Below, piece by piece: positions 20,597 through 29,311 of a stretch of DNA of 64,000 nucleotides. The stretch lies in the NCBI GenBank assembly GCA_964454005.1, contig CAYVQE010000006.1, positions 41,399 to 105,398 on the forward strand, in the 5' to 3' direction. The notes under the pieces are model-generated. The model was not told the origin of the DNA and made no database searches. It saw only the letters and a program-made list of their open reading frames with translations. Source of the DNA: CAYVQE01 sp964454005. GTDB lineage: Bacteria; Myxococcota; B64-G9. The position numbers and the translations under genes are program-made. The stretch's first letter is position 1. Each line of letters begins with the position of its first letter.

Positions 20597-21556
20597 CTAG
20601 ATGAGGCCGTTGCGCTTGCGGTAGCGGATCTCGACCCGCTCGGCTTCCTCGGCCGGCAGGCCGATCTGCTCGGCGAAGCGCATCACCTCGGCGCGGCCGG
20701 CCTCGTCGGGCTCGCCGTTCGGGTAGGCCTCTTCCAGCCCCTGATCGATCACGTAGCGCTGGGCATAGCGCTTCAGCTCCTCGGCCCGGGCGGCTGGAAT
20801 CTCCAGCCCCGCGGCCAGCTCGGCCAGGCGCTGGGCCTCCGCCGCGGCCAACTCGCGATCGATGCAGGCCAGGCCCCAGCCGATCATCAGCATGGTCTCG
20901 CGCACCGGCCCGCGGCCGGCCTCGGCCAGCTCGGCCTTCGACAGCGGCGGCCGGTTGGCCAGCTCGTCGACGCTGCCCAGCTCGGGCGGGATGAACTCCT
21001 GCAAGAAGGCCTTCTCGTCACCGGCCAGCCGGCCGTCGGCGCCGGCCACCTCGACCAGCATCCGCGCCAACAGACCCTTGTCGTACTTCTGCTGTACCGG
21101 TGCCTGCTGCAGCTGATTGGCGAAATCGGTCAGCACATCGCCGGCCGCCGCGGCCGCCATCCAGCCCCGCTTGGGATCATGGGCGAACTGGCCCTGCACA
21201 CCCTGGAAGGCCGCCAGCACGGCTGCCTTCTTTTCGTCCTCGCTGTAGCGGTGCTCGACCCGGCTGCCGGCGGAGCTGGTCATCTCGCTGGCCACATCCC
21301 CGGCGACGCGACCGGCGATGCCGTAGCCCAGCGCGGAGCGCACCGCGCTGCGCACACCCCAGCGCAGGCGGTACATCAGGCCGCGCTTGGCCGCCTTCTT
21401 GGCCGCCGCCCCCAACCCGCGCCCGGACTGGATGCCCGCAGTGGTCTCGATGCGGGTGTCCGAGACCGGGCAGCGGAACACGCAGCGCATCACCGTTCCA
21501 TCCTGCTCGGCCGACTCGATCAGCCCCTCGATGCTCTCATAGGTCACTTCCGGCAT
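20597..21556 (-). CDS. TerB/DUF533-like helical protein
   Basis: 319 residues. Residues about 1-110 form a Gly/Ala-rich region with a possible membrane-interacting stretch. From about 140 the sequence is helical with the acidic TerB-type motif (LLARMLVEVAGADGRLAGDEKAFLQ) repeated weakly later (MIGWGLACIDRELAAAEAQRL). TerB-like domains bind metal ions and often pair with membrane partners. Start at 21556 with GGAGGGATGA upstream. It lies between a lipoprotein and a channel gene, suggesting a membrane-associated accessory role. Family assignment is moderate; the biological role is unknown. Confidence 0.65.
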   Translation of the reverse strand: MPEVTYESIEGLIESAEQDGTVMRCVFRCPVSDTRIETTAGIQSGRGLGAAAKKAAKRGLMYRLRWGVRSAVRSALGYGIAGRVAGDVASEMTSSAGSRVEHRYSEDEKKAAVLAAFQGVQGQFAHDPKRGWMAAAAAGDVLTDFANQLQQAPVQQKYDKGLLARMLVEVAGADGRLAGDEKAFLQEFIPPELGSVDELANRPPLSKAELAEAGRGPVRETMLMIGWGLACIDRELAAAEAQRLAELAAGLEIPAARAEELKRYAQRYVIDQGLEEAYPNGEPDEAGRAEVMRFAEQIGLPAEEAERVEIRYRKRNGLI

Positions 21557-21590
21557 GGCTCATCCCTCCTGGACGAATGGGTGGCAATTG

Positions 21591-22559
21591 CTATTGGGGC
21601 AGGATCTGCATGTCGATGTCGATGGTGGTGGTCATGTTCTGCCGCTGGCCCTGGGCTCGGATCTCGACCTCCATGCTCATCGAGGTCGAGATATCGGAGG
21701 TCGGCACCAGCTCGGCGAGGTCGACCACGGTCTTGCCCGAGCCGCCGGACTTCAGCGCCACCAGCCGGGCGCTGGCGTCACCCATGCCCGGGGCCTCGAT
21801 GTCCTGCGGCGGCGCCTCCTGCGCGATGTCGATGTGCATCTCGATGACATCGCCCTCGATGGCCTTCAGCTCGTAGGTCGCCTTCTGGGAGAACTTCAAC
21901 ATCTCGTTCGACACCGGCTGGGTCACCAGCCAGCGCGCCCCCTCACCCACCGGCTTCTCCGGCAACGGGGCCGACATCTGCTCGATCTGGTTCTTCATCC
22001 GATTGACCAGGTCCTTGAGCTGCGCCCCGGCGCCGGCCGGCACGCTGATGTCGGCCTTCTTGGTGAACCCGCGCGCGTCCACCAGCGCCCAGCCGCTCAT
22101 GCCCTCGGTCTTCTTCAGCTCGGCGCGCATGGCCTCGACCATCCGCGGATCGGCGCCCGCGCTTTCGTCCAGCCCGGTCGAGGTCAGATCGAAGCGGTAG
22201 CGCAGCGAGCCGTCCGGGGTGACCTCCTGCGGCTCGACCTTCATCACCATGTGCACCGGCGGCAGCTCGGTGCGCGGCTGGTTCATCGCCCCCACCTGGA
22301 TGGCCATGGCCATATCCATGATCATCTTGAAGGTCTGGGTCTCGGCCTTGGAAAAATCATAGCGCAGCTCACGGCGCGGCTCGGCCCCCGGCTCGATCAG
22401 CTCGACGCTGATCGCGGTGGGCACGGTCGAGACCGTGGTCGTTTCCGCGACCTCGCCCGCAGCCGGCTTCTCGGCCGCAGTCTGCTCGTCGACCTTCTCC
22501 TCGCAGCCCAGCAATGACAACACGGCCACCACGGCCAGCAGTTCGTTCGCCGTTCGCAT
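21591..22559 (-). CDS. DUF6263-like lipoprotein
   Basis: 322 residues. Signal peptide with a clean lipobox LSLLGC (Cys19), an acidic Glu/Ala/Thr linker, then a beta-rich domain beginning RRELRYDFSKAETQTFKM with a later KATYELKAIEGDVIEMHIDI and a C-terminal METTIDID-like strand. This pattern fits small bacterial lipoproteins of the DUF6263 type; function unknown. The ATG is preceded by GGAGG. First gene of a three-gene minus-strand operon with the TerB-like and channel genes, behind a TTGACG/TACCGT promoter at 22593-22621. Confidence 0.7.
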   Translation of the reverse strand: MRTANELLAVVAVLSLLGCEEKVDEQTAAEKPAAGEVAETTTVSTVPTAISVELIEPGAEPRRELRYDFSKAETQTFKMIMDMAMAIQVGAMNQPRTELPPVHMVMKVEPQEVTPDGSLRYRFDLTSTGLDESAGADPRMVEAMRAELKKTEGMSGWALVDARGFTKKADISVPAGAGAQLKDLVNRMKNQIEQMSAPLPEKPVGEGARWLVTQPVSNEMLKFSQKATYELKAIEGDVIEMHIDIAQEAPPQDIEAPGMGDASARLVALKSGGSGKTVVDLAELVPTSDISTSMSMEVEIRAQGQRQNMTTTIDIDMQILPQ

Positions 22560-22592
22560 CGAAATCCTCCGGATCGGTTGATGGTCAGCCCG

Positions 22593-22621
22593 ACGGTACC
22601 GAAGAGGGGCGCCGGCGTCAA
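22593..22621 (-). promoter_or_regulatory. Putative promoter of the lipoprotein/TerB/channel operon
   Basis: On the minus strand TTGACG (22621-22616), 17-bp spacer, TACCGT (22598-22593). The -35 is strong and the -10 weak. It is divergent from, and adjacent to, the promoter at 22631. Confidence 0.45.
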
Positions 22622-22630
22622 CGCGGACCG

Positions 22631-22659
22631 TTGCGGTAGGCGCCGGCCTGGCCGATAAT
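22631..22659 (+). promoter_or_regulatory. Putative promoter of the 22677 gene
   Basis: TTGCGG, 17-bp spacer, GATAAT (22654-22659). The predicted start of transcription (about 22666) falls on the Shine-Dalgarno sequence GGGAGG, giving a very short leader. Confidence 0.45.
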
Positions 22660-22676
22660 GCCCCCGGGAGGCAGGG

Positions 22677-23285
22677 GTGTCGCGCCGTTTTGTATTGGGA
22701 ATCGGGCTGGCCGGGATCGCGCTGGCAGCGGCCATCGCGCTGTTGGGCCGGGAGGCGCCGGCCTATGACCCCGAGCAGCTCGAAAACCTGGCGCTGGTGT
22801 TCGACCGCCAGGCCCAACCGGTGCGCAAGGGCCGGCCCGGCTTCGACATGCCTCCGCAAGCCGAGGTCGATCGCGAGCTGGACTACCTGGAGTCGCTGGC
22901 CGAGCTGCTGGAACAGCCACCGGACGATTGCGGCCGGGCGGCGCAGGCGGTGCTGCGCCGCTTCGAGGCCTACCGGGCCGAGGCCGGCACCTCGCTGTTC
23001 CAGCAGCCGGCCCGCTGGCTGGCCGCCCGCGAAGGCCAGAACCTGGTGGCCGACCTGTCCGATCAGGTCTCCATCGGCCGCCGACTGGTGCCCGAGCGCC
23101 GGCAGGTGCCCATCGACCCGGACGCCCGGCTGGAGCTGGCAAAGCGGCGCTGGGCCCGCAAGCAGCAGGTCGAACGCGGGCTGGCCCTGCTCGAGAGGCT
23201 GGCCCGGGCGGCCGCCGACTTCGGCGCCGCCTGTCCGGTCGAGTCCGAGGTCCTGCACACGGCCCTGGGTTACTTCGGAAATTGA
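22677..23285 (+). CDS. Hypothetical membrane-anchored protein
   Basis: 202 residues from a GTG start chosen for GGGAGG 5-6 nt upstream. One N-terminal hydrophobic segment (about 5-24) acts as signal anchor or signal peptide. The rest is a helical, Arg/Glu/Leu-rich domain (LDYLESLAELLEQP; KRRWARKQQVERGLALLERLARAAADF) with a lone CGRAAQAVLRRF near the middle. No recognised family. It sits immediately before the BY-kinase gene, which has its own promoter, so a shared role is not certain. Confidence 0.6.
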   Translation: MSRRFVLGIGLAGIALAAAIALLGREAPAYDPEQLENLALVFDRQAQPVRKGRPGFDMPPQAEVDRELDYLESLAELLEQPPDDCGRAAQAVLRRFEAYRAEAGTSLFQQPARWLAAREGQNLVADLSDQVSIGRRLVPERRQVPIDPDARLELAKRRWARKQQVERGLALLERLARAAADFGAACPVESEVLHTALGYFGN

Positions 23286-23310
23286 CTCCACTGTGCCGGC
23301 TGCATAAACT
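23282..23310 (+). promoter_or_regulatory. Promoter of the polysaccharide kinase operon
   Basis: TTGACT (23282-23287), 17-bp spacer, TAAACT (23305-23310), about 40 bp before the BY-kinase ATG. It overlaps the last codons of the upstream hypothetical gene. Confidence 0.6.
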
Positions 23311-23356
23311 GGCACGGCGCCCACCGGCCTCGGGGCGCGCCGGAGGAAGTCGACCC

Positions 23357-25537
23357 ATGGTCGAGACCCAGACCGATGAGAGCCAGGAACCGCAGATCGA
23401 TCTGCGCGAGTACTGGAAGATCGTGGTCAAGCGGCGCTGGACCGTGCTGGCCTTCTTTCTGGTGGCCGTCACGCTGGTGACCATCTTCACCCTGCGCCAG
23501 CAGAAGATCTACGAGGCCCGGGCCTCGGTCATCATCGAGATCGACGCGCCGCAGGTGCTGGGCAACGTGCGCGAGGTCTACAACCTGGGCGCCGGCTCCT
23601 ACTGGTCGAACAAGGAGTACTACGAGACCCAGTACAAGGTGATCACCAGCCGCACCGTGGCCCAGAAAGTCGTCCAGCTGCTGCGGCTCGAGGGCAACAA
23701 GGAGTTTCTGGGCATCGCCGAGCTGCCGCCCGCCGAGCAGGCGGCCCGGCAAGAAAAGCCCGTCGACTACGTGGAGCTGGTACGACAGGCGCTGTCGGTC
23801 GAGCCGGTCAAGGACAGCCGGATGGTCTTCGTCAAGGCCCGCCACCCCAGCCCCAAGTGGGCCACCCGGCTGGCCAACGCGGCCATCAACGCCTACATCC
23901 AGCACAACCTGCAGACCCGGCGCAAGATCACCGAGGACGCCGCCGGCTGGCTGGCCGACCAGGCGCTGGAGCTGAAGCACCGCATGGAAGATGCCGAGAA
24001 CCGACTGCACGCGTTCAAGGCGGACCAGAAGATGCTCAGCGTTTCGCTGGAGGACCGGCAGAACATCACCTCGCAGCGGCTGCAGGACATCAACCAGACG
24101 CTGAACAAGGTCCAGACCGAACTCGCCACCATGGAGTCCAAGCGCAAGCAGATCCTGGACATCAAGGCGGCCAAGCTGCCGCTCGACTCGATCGACCAGA
24201 TCATCGACAACCGCCTGATCCAGCAGCTCAAGGAGAGCTACTTCGAGCTGCAGGAGCAGCAGGCCGAGCTGGCCTCGCGCTACCTGCCGGCACACCCCAA
24301 GTACGAGGCCATCATCGAGAAAATCGAGGTCACCCGCCGGAGCCTGGACCGCGAGATCGACAATGTGCTGGCCAGCATCGAGTCTGCCTACCAGGCCAAG
24401 CTGCGCGAGGAGCGCACGGCGCGGCGCCGGCTGGCCCAGGTCAAGGCCGAAGCGCTGGAGGTCAACAAGAAGTCGCTGCAGTACGGCCGGCTCAAGCGCG
24501 AGAGCGAGACCGCCTCCCAGCTCTATCAGCTGGTGGTCAAACGCCAGAAAGAAGCCACCCTGGCGTCGCTGCAGGAGACCAACAACGTCTACAAGCTCGA
24601 CCCGGCAATCGCCCCCGAGGTGCCGGTGCATCCGCGGGTCAAGCTCAACATCCTGCTGGCCGCGGTGGTCGGGTTGCTGGGCGGCATCGGGCTGGCCTTC
24701 TTCCTCGAGTACCTGGACAACACCTTCAAGAGCCAGGACGACATCGAGCGCCTGCTGCAGATCCCCTTTTTGGGCATCATCCCGAGCATCAAGCTCGAGC
24801 CGCAGAACGAGGAGGGCGGCGAGCAGCGGCTGCGGGACAACTACCTCATCAGCCACCCCAAGAGCACGGTTGCCGAGGCCTGCCGCACGGTGCGCACCAA
24901 CATCCTGCTGATGTCGCCGGAGAACCCGGCCCGCCGCCTGCTGATCACCTCGCCCAACCCCCAGGAAGGCAAGTCGACCGTCTGCATCAATCTGGGCATC
25001 ACCATGGCCCAGAGCGGCTCGCGGGTCGTCATGCTCGATACCGACATGCGCCGGCCCCGGCTGCACAAGACCTTCGGCATCGAAAGCGGCCTGGGGCTGA
25101 CCACCACCATTCTCGGCGAAGCCGATCTGGATGCGGTGACCCACGTCTCCGAGGTGCCCGGGCTGGACGTCATCCCCTGCGGCCCGATCCCGCCCAACCC
25201 GACCGAGCTGTTCCACACCGAGCGCTTCCGGCGCCTGATCGACGACCTCTCCGAACGCTACGACCGCGTGATCTTCGACAGCCCGCCGGCGCTGATGGTG
25301 GCCGATCCGCTGATCCTGTCGAGCATGATGGACGGCGTGGTGCTGGTGGTCAAGAGCGCCCGCACCTCGAGCGATCTGGGCCGGCGGGCGGTGCGGCAGC
25401 TGCGCGACGTCAACGCCCCCATCCTGGGCGCGGTGATCAACGATCTGGACATCGAGCACCGCGACTACGGCTACTACTACTATCGCCACTACGGCTACTA
25501 CTACGGTGAGAAAGAGCGCGATGTCAGCGGCGCCTGA
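23357..25537 (+). CDS. Polysaccharide co-polymerase / BY-type tyrosine autokinase (Wzc-like)
   Basis: 726 residues, inner membrane. Controls chain length and export in Wzy-type polysaccharide synthesis through autophosphorylation. Wzz domain (about 15-110) with a first membrane helix near 28-48, a long periplasmic coiled-coil region (about 190-400), a second helix (about 431-452), then the kinase with Walker A in SPNPQEGKST (about 530-540), Walker A' MLDTDMRRPRLHK, and Walker B VIFDSPP. The C-terminus has the expected tyrosine cluster (YGYYYYRHYGYYYG, about 704-718), so it should be an active autokinase. SD GGAGGAAG precedes the ATG. The aminotransferase start at 25521 overlaps its end. Confidence 0.93.
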   Translation: MVETQTDESQEPQIDLREYWKIVVKRRWTVLAFFLVAVTLVTIFTLRQQKIYEARASVIIEIDAPQVLGNVREVYNLGAGSYWSNKEYYETQYKVITSRTVAQKVVQLLRLEGNKEFLGIAELPPAEQAARQEKPVDYVELVRQALSVEPVKDSRMVFVKARHPSPKWATRLANAAINAYIQHNLQTRRKITEDAAGWLADQALELKHRMEDAENRLHAFKADQKMLSVSLEDRQNITSQRLQDINQTLNKVQTELATMESKRKQILDIKAAKLPLDSIDQIIDNRLIQQLKESYFELQEQQAELASRYLPAHPKYEAIIEKIEVTRRSLDREIDNVLASIESAYQAKLREERTARRRLAQVKAEALEVNKKSLQYGRLKRESETASQLYQLVVKRQKEATLASLQETNNVYKLDPAIAPEVPVHPRVKLNILLAAVVGLLGGIGLAFFLEYLDNTFKSQDDIERLLQIPFLGIIPSIKLEPQNEEGGEQRLRDNYLISHPKSTVAEACRTVRTNILLMSPENPARRLLITSPNPQEGKSTVCINLGITMAQSGSRVVMLDTDMRRPRLHKTFGIESGLGLTTTILGEADLDAVTHVSEVPGLDVIPCGPIPPNPTELFHTERFRRLIDDLSERYDRVIFDSPPALMVADPLILSSMMDGVVLVVKSARTSSDLGRRAVRQLRDVNAPILGAVINDLDIEHRDYGYYYYRHYGYYYGEKERDVSGA

Positions 25538-26669
25538 GCCTCCGCCCATCCCGCTGTTCGACCTGGCCCGCCAGCACGCCCCCCTGCAGGAGCAACTGCA
25601 GCAGGTTGTGGCCGCGGTGGCCGCGGAACAACGCTTCGTCCGCGGCCCGGCGGTCGCGCGGTTCGAGGTTGCCTTCGCCGCGCACACCGGGGCGCGCCGG
25701 GCGGTAGCGCTGTCGTCCGGCACCGACGCGTTGCTGGTGGCGCTGTCGGCGCTGGGCATCGGCCCGGGCGACGAGGTGATCACCACGCCGTTCAGCTTCA
25801 TCGCCACCGCCGAGGCCGTCCTGCGCTGCGGCGCGCGGCCGGTCTTCGCCGATGTCGACCCGCAGAGCCTCCTGCTGGAGCCGGCCGCGGTCGAACGCTG
25901 CATCGGCCCGCGCACCCGGGCCTTGCTGCCGGTGCACCTCTACGGTCGGGCCTGCGATCTGGACGCGCTCGGCGCGCTGGCCCGCGCGGCCGGGGCGGAG
26001 CTGATCGAGGACTGCGCCCAGGCGTTCGGCGCCCGCTGGTCCGGCCGGCAAGTGGGCCGTTTCGGCCGCTGCGGGGCGTTCAGCTTCTTCCCCACCAAGA
26101 ACCTGGGCGCCTGGGGCGACAGCGGCCTGCTGTTGACCGACGACGACGAGGTGGCCGAGCGGGCCCGCGCCCTGCGCGACCACGGCGCCGACCCCGCCGG
26201 CCGGCACGTGCTGCTGGGCGGCAACTTCCGCATGGACAGCCTGCAAGCCGCGGTGCTGACCCGCAAGCTCGAGCACGCGGAGCGCTGGCTGGCCGAGCGC
26301 CGGGCGGCGGCCGAGCGCTACGGCGCCCTGTTGGCCGAGGCCGGGCTGAGCGCTGGCGCCGAGCCTGCGCTGCGGCCGCCGGACCTCGGCGGCGCCGGCG
26401 AGCACAGCCTGGGGCTGTATGTGGTGCGGGCCCGCGACCGCGATCGACTGCGCCGGCACCTGGCCGCAGCAGGCATCGCCAGCGGTGTCTACTATCCCCG
26501 CCCGCTGCACCTGGAACCCTGCCTGGCCGCGGTGGCTCCGGCGCCCGGCCGGCTGCCGGCTGCCGAGCGAGCGGCCAGCGAGGTGCTGGCGCTGCCCTGC
26601 TTCGCCGGCATCACGCCCGCCGAGCAACGGCGCGTGGTCGCGGCCATGGCCGCCTTCTACCAGCCATGA
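25521..26669 (+). CDS. DegT/DnrJ/EryC1/StrS sugar aminotransferase
   Basis: 382 residues, PLP enzyme that aminates a nucleotide-linked keto-sugar for surface polysaccharide. Shows SSGTDALLVALSALGIGPGDEVI, the Asp of EDCAQAFGA and the Schiff-base Lys193 in FFPTKNLG, with GNFRMDSLQAAVL later. The ATG at 25521 is preferred over an in-frame GTG at 25506 because the GAGAAAGAG stretch is correctly spaced and the first motif follows soon after. It overlaps the kinase gene by 17 bp and the NusG paralogue by ATGA, so all three are co-expressed. The sugar substrate is not determinable from the sequence. Confidence 0.92.
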   Translation: MSAAPEPPPIPLFDLARQHAPLQEQLQQVVAAVAAEQRFVRGPAVARFEVAFAAHTGARRAVALSSGTDALLVALSALGIGPGDEVITTPFSFIATAEAVLRCGARPVFADVDPQSLLLEPAAVERCIGPRTRALLPVHLYGRACDLDALGALARAAGAELIEDCAQAFGARWSGRQVGRFGRCGAFSFFPTKNLGAWGDSGLLLTDDDEVAERARALRDHGADPAGRHVLLGGNFRMDSLQAAVLTRKLEHAERWLAERRAAAERYGALLAEAGLSAGAEPALRPPDLGGAGEHSLGLYVVRARDRDRLRRHLAAAGIASGVYYPRPLHLEPCLAAVAPAPGRLPAAERAASEVLALPCFAGITPAEQRRVVAAMAAFYQP

Positions 26670-27223
26670 GCACCGCCGCCGGTACAGGACGCGAAGTCGA
26701 ACCGGCCCGGCTGCCAGCCGGGGTGCGCTGGTTCGCGCTGCACACCCGCTCGCGGCACGAGCACAAGGTGTTGGCCGAACTCGAACGGCAGGCTCGAGAG
26801 GCCTTCCTGCCCGAGTACCGCACCGTGTCGCGGCGGCGCGATCGGCGCAAGCTGATCTACAAGCCCCTGTTCCCGGGCTACCTGTTCGTCCGCACCGCGC
26901 TCGATCCCGCCCGCCGGCTGGAGCTGCTGCAGACGCCCTCGGTGGTGCGGCTGGTCGGCGTACGCCACCACCCGCTGCCCATCCCGGACGCCGAGGTGGA
27001 GTCGATCCGGATGCTGCTGGGGGCCGCAGCCGACGTCCAGCCCCGCGACGGGCTGGCCCGCGGCCAGCTGGTGCAGGTGGTCGAAGGTCCCATGCAGGGG
27101 GTGATCGGGCGGGTCGAGAAGTCGCCTCGCGGGCGCACCATCGTGGTCTCGGTCGAGCTGCTGGGCCGCTCGGTGGCGGCTTCGCTGGACCGGGCCGCGG
27201 TCGAGCCCTACCTCGACCTGTGA
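26666..27223 (+). CDS. NusG-family specialised transcription antiterminator (RfaH/UpxY-like)
   Basis: 185 residues. An N-terminal NGN domain (about 20-115: WFALHTRSRHEHKVLAEL, AFLPEYR, KPLFPGYLFV) is followed by a C-terminal KOW domain (about 130-180: GQLVQVVEGPMQGVIGRVEK). Stand-alone NusG paralogues in polysaccharide loci keep RNA polymerase going through long operons. The ATG overlaps the aminotransferase stop (ATGA). No long plus-strand operon follows, so its target must be elsewhere. The housekeeping nusG would normally sit with secE and ribosomal-protein genes, none of which are here. Confidence 0.88.
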   Translation: MSTAAGTGREVEPARLPAGVRWFALHTRSRHEHKVLAELERQAREAFLPEYRTVSRRRDRRKLIYKPLFPGYLFVRTALDPARRLELLQTPSVVRLVGVRHHPLPIPDAEVESIRMLLGAAADVQPRDGLARGQLVQVVEGPMQGVIGRVEKSPRGRTIVVSVELLGRSVAASLDRAAVEPYLDL

Positions 27224-27274
27224 GCCACGGGCCCCGACCCCGGAGCGCAGGCGCTCGCAGCGACAGCCTCGGCT

Positions 27275-29191
27275 TCACTGCTGGATGATGGTGAACTCCA
27301 CCCGCCGGTTCTGGCGCCGGCCCTTGGCGGTGCGGTTCGAGGCGATGGGCTTGGACTCGCCGTAGCCCTCGGCCTCCAGCCGCTCGGGCGCCACGCCCTT
27401 GTCGATCAGGTAGCGGCGGACGGCCTCGGCGCGCCGCTGGCTGAGGCGCTGGTTGTAGCGCTCGCCGCCCTGGGCATCGGTGTGGCCCTCGATGCGCACC
27501 TTGTCGATCTCGTCGTGGGCCCGCAGGGTCTGGGCCACCTGGTCGAGCAAGCTGTGGGACCGGCGCTTGATGATCGCCTTGCCGGTGGCGAAGAAGACCC
27601 GCTGCAGGATCTCGATCTTCTCCTTCTTGACGATCACCACCACCTTGCCCTTGTCCGGGCAGCCGTCTTCGTCGCGGAAGCCGTTGATGACCTCGGGCTC
27701 GTCGGGGCAGCGGTCGTCGACGTCGGGTATCCCGTCCTTGTCGTTGTCCGGATCGGGACAGCCGTCGTCGTCGGCGAAGCCGTCCAGGTCCTCCTTCTGC
27801 TGCGGGCACTGGTCGACGTTGTCGGCCAGGCCATCGCCGTCGCTGTCGCCCCAGGGACAGCCCTTGTTGGCCGCCGGTCCGGGCTCGTCCGGACAGTCGT
27901 CGTCCACATCGACCACCCCGTCGCCGTCGCGATCCGGGAAGGGGCAGCCCTTGTTGGCCGCCGGTCCGGCTTCGTCGGGGCAGGCGTCGACGTTGTCGGT
28001 CAGGCCGTCGCCATCGGCATCGCCCCAGGGACAACCCTTGTTGGCCACCGGCCCCGGCTCCTTTGGACACCCGTCGGCGTTGTCGGCCAACCCGTCCTGA
28101 TCGCTGTCCGGCCAGGGACAGCCCCGGTTGTCCACCGGCCCCGGCTCGTTCGGACAGCCATCGCGATCGTCGGTCAGGCCGTCGCCGTCGCTGTCCTGCC
28201 ACGGGCAGCCGTCGTTGTCCCGGGGGCCCGGCTGCGCCGGGCAGCGGTCCGCGTCGTCGGCCAGCCCATCACCATCCTGGTCGTGTATCCGGGGCGACCA
28301 GGCCAGGCCGAAGAAACCGCGCGCGTGCGGCGTGCCCCAGCCCGACAGGGTGCCCACCGCCCCACCCAGCGTCAGTTGCAGGTCCCAGGGCGTACGATAG
28401 TGCACCGCCAGCAGCCATTCCAGCGGTGTCTCCTCGGGCTGGTTGCTGCCCATGCTCTCGATGCGAGCGCCGCCCACCCCCTCGCCCGACAGGCTCCAAT
28501 CGTCCAGGTTCAGCTGGGCGCCGAGACGATAGTACAGATCGTGGCCGGCCTTCAGCTTGCCGAGGCCGGCAGACTGCTGAACCCAGGCGCCCACGTTGAC
28601 GGCCAGCAGCAGCATGCCGTCGAGCAGGGTGCGCGACAGGGCCAGCCCGGGCATGGCACTCACCGTCTCGCCGCCCATATAGGATCGCTCGTCGCCCGAG
28701 GGCAGGGTCAGCGGCAGCAAGGCCGCCAGCGAGATGCCGTGCTGCTGCTGGCGCAGCATGGTCAGCTTGACGCCGACGCGGATGTCGCCCAGCCCGGCCG
28801 CCGCCAGACCCGCCCCACCCCCGTCGCCGGCGAACAGCTCACCTTCCTGCCACAGCACGGCCGGCACCTCGACCCCGACCGTCAACCAGTCGAACATGCC
28901 CATCGACAGGATGAAGCTGGCCGCCAGGCGATCGTCGACCAGGCTGCGCAGGTGTTCGCCGCCAGCGTCGCGCAGCACCAGGGGCCGATAGGCGTAGTGC
29001 AGGTAGAAGCCGAGGTTCAGGTCGCCGGCCATCTCGCCCTGCCCGGCCTCGGTCAACACCAGGCCCTGGCTGTCCAACGCCGGTTTGAAGCGCTCGATGT
29101 CCAGCCCATCGGCCGCGATCGCTTGCTGGGCGCGCACTCCGCCGTTCGCCAGCAACACGGCCGCCGCCAACCAGACCCGCCAGCTTCGCAT
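27275..29191 (-). CDS. OmpA-family outer-membrane protein with thrombospondin type-3 repeats
   Basis: 638 residues. Signal peptide (1-22), a beta-barrel-like region (about 40-295, with LNLGFYLHYAYRPLVL and LGDIRVGVKLTML), then seven to eight calcium-binding TSP3 repeats (about 300-510) of the D-x-D-G-D-G-x(2)-D-x(3)-C-P type separated by a repeated GPxANKGCPW linker, and a C-terminal OmpA peptidoglycan-binding domain (about 520-638: GHTDAQGGERYNQRLSQRRA and RRVEFTI). It would tie the outer membrane to the cell wall. The ATG has AGGAGG upstream and the gene is divergent from the TPR gene at 29312. Confidence 0.9.
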   Translation of the reverse strand: MRSWRVWLAAAVLLANGGVRAQQAIAADGLDIERFKPALDSQGLVLTEAGQGEMAGDLNLGFYLHYAYRPLVLRDAGGEHLRSLVDDRLAASFILSMGMFDWLTVGVEVPAVLWQEGELFAGDGGGAGLAAAGLGDIRVGVKLTMLRQQQHGISLAALLPLTLPSGDERSYMGGETVSAMPGLALSRTLLDGMLLLAVNVGAWVQQSAGLGKLKAGHDLYYRLGAQLNLDDWSLSGEGVGGARIESMGSNQPEETPLEWLLAVHYRTPWDLQLTLGGAVGTLSGWGTPHARGFFGLAWSPRIHDQDGDGLADDADRCPAQPGPRDNDGCPWQDSDGDGLTDDRDGCPNEPGPVDNRGCPWPDSDQDGLADNADGCPKEPGPVANKGCPWGDADGDGLTDNVDACPDEAGPAANKGCPFPDRDGDGVVDVDDDCPDEPGPAANKGCPWGDSDGDGLADNVDQCPQQKEDLDGFADDDGCPDPDNDKDGIPDVDDRCPDEPEVINGFRDEDGCPDKGKVVVIVKKEKIEILQRVFFATGKAIIKRRSHSLLDQVAQTLRAHDEIDKVRIEGHTDAQGGERYNQRLSQRRAEAVRRYLIDKGVAPERLEAEGYGESKPIASNRTAKGRRQNRRVEFTIIQQ

Positions 29192-29226
29192 GTCCCGCCT
29201 CCTGTTCGATGCGCGGAGCAGAAGGC

Positions 29227-29256
29227 AGGATAAACCACCGCAGCGCCGAGGGTCAA
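29227..29256 (-). promoter_or_regulatory. Promoter of the OmpA/TSP3 gene
   Basis: Minus strand: TTGACC (29256-29251), 18-bp spacer, TATCCT (29232-29227). Transcription would begin about 29 nt before the ATG at 29191. Confidence 0.55.
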
Positions 29257-29275
29257 AGCCGCAGTGGCCGCCGGC

Positions 29276-29304
29276 TTGCCCACCGGCGCGCCTTGTGCTA
29301 TGAA
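29276..29304 (+). promoter_or_regulatory. Putative promoter of the TPR gene, close to leaderless
   Basis: TTGCCC (29276-29281), 17-bp spacer, TATGAA (29299-29304). Transcription would start at about 29311, immediately before the ATG at 29312, which has no Shine-Dalgarno sequence. Both facts fit a leaderless or near-leaderless mRNA. Confidence 0.35.
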
Positions 29305-29311
29305 ATGATGC

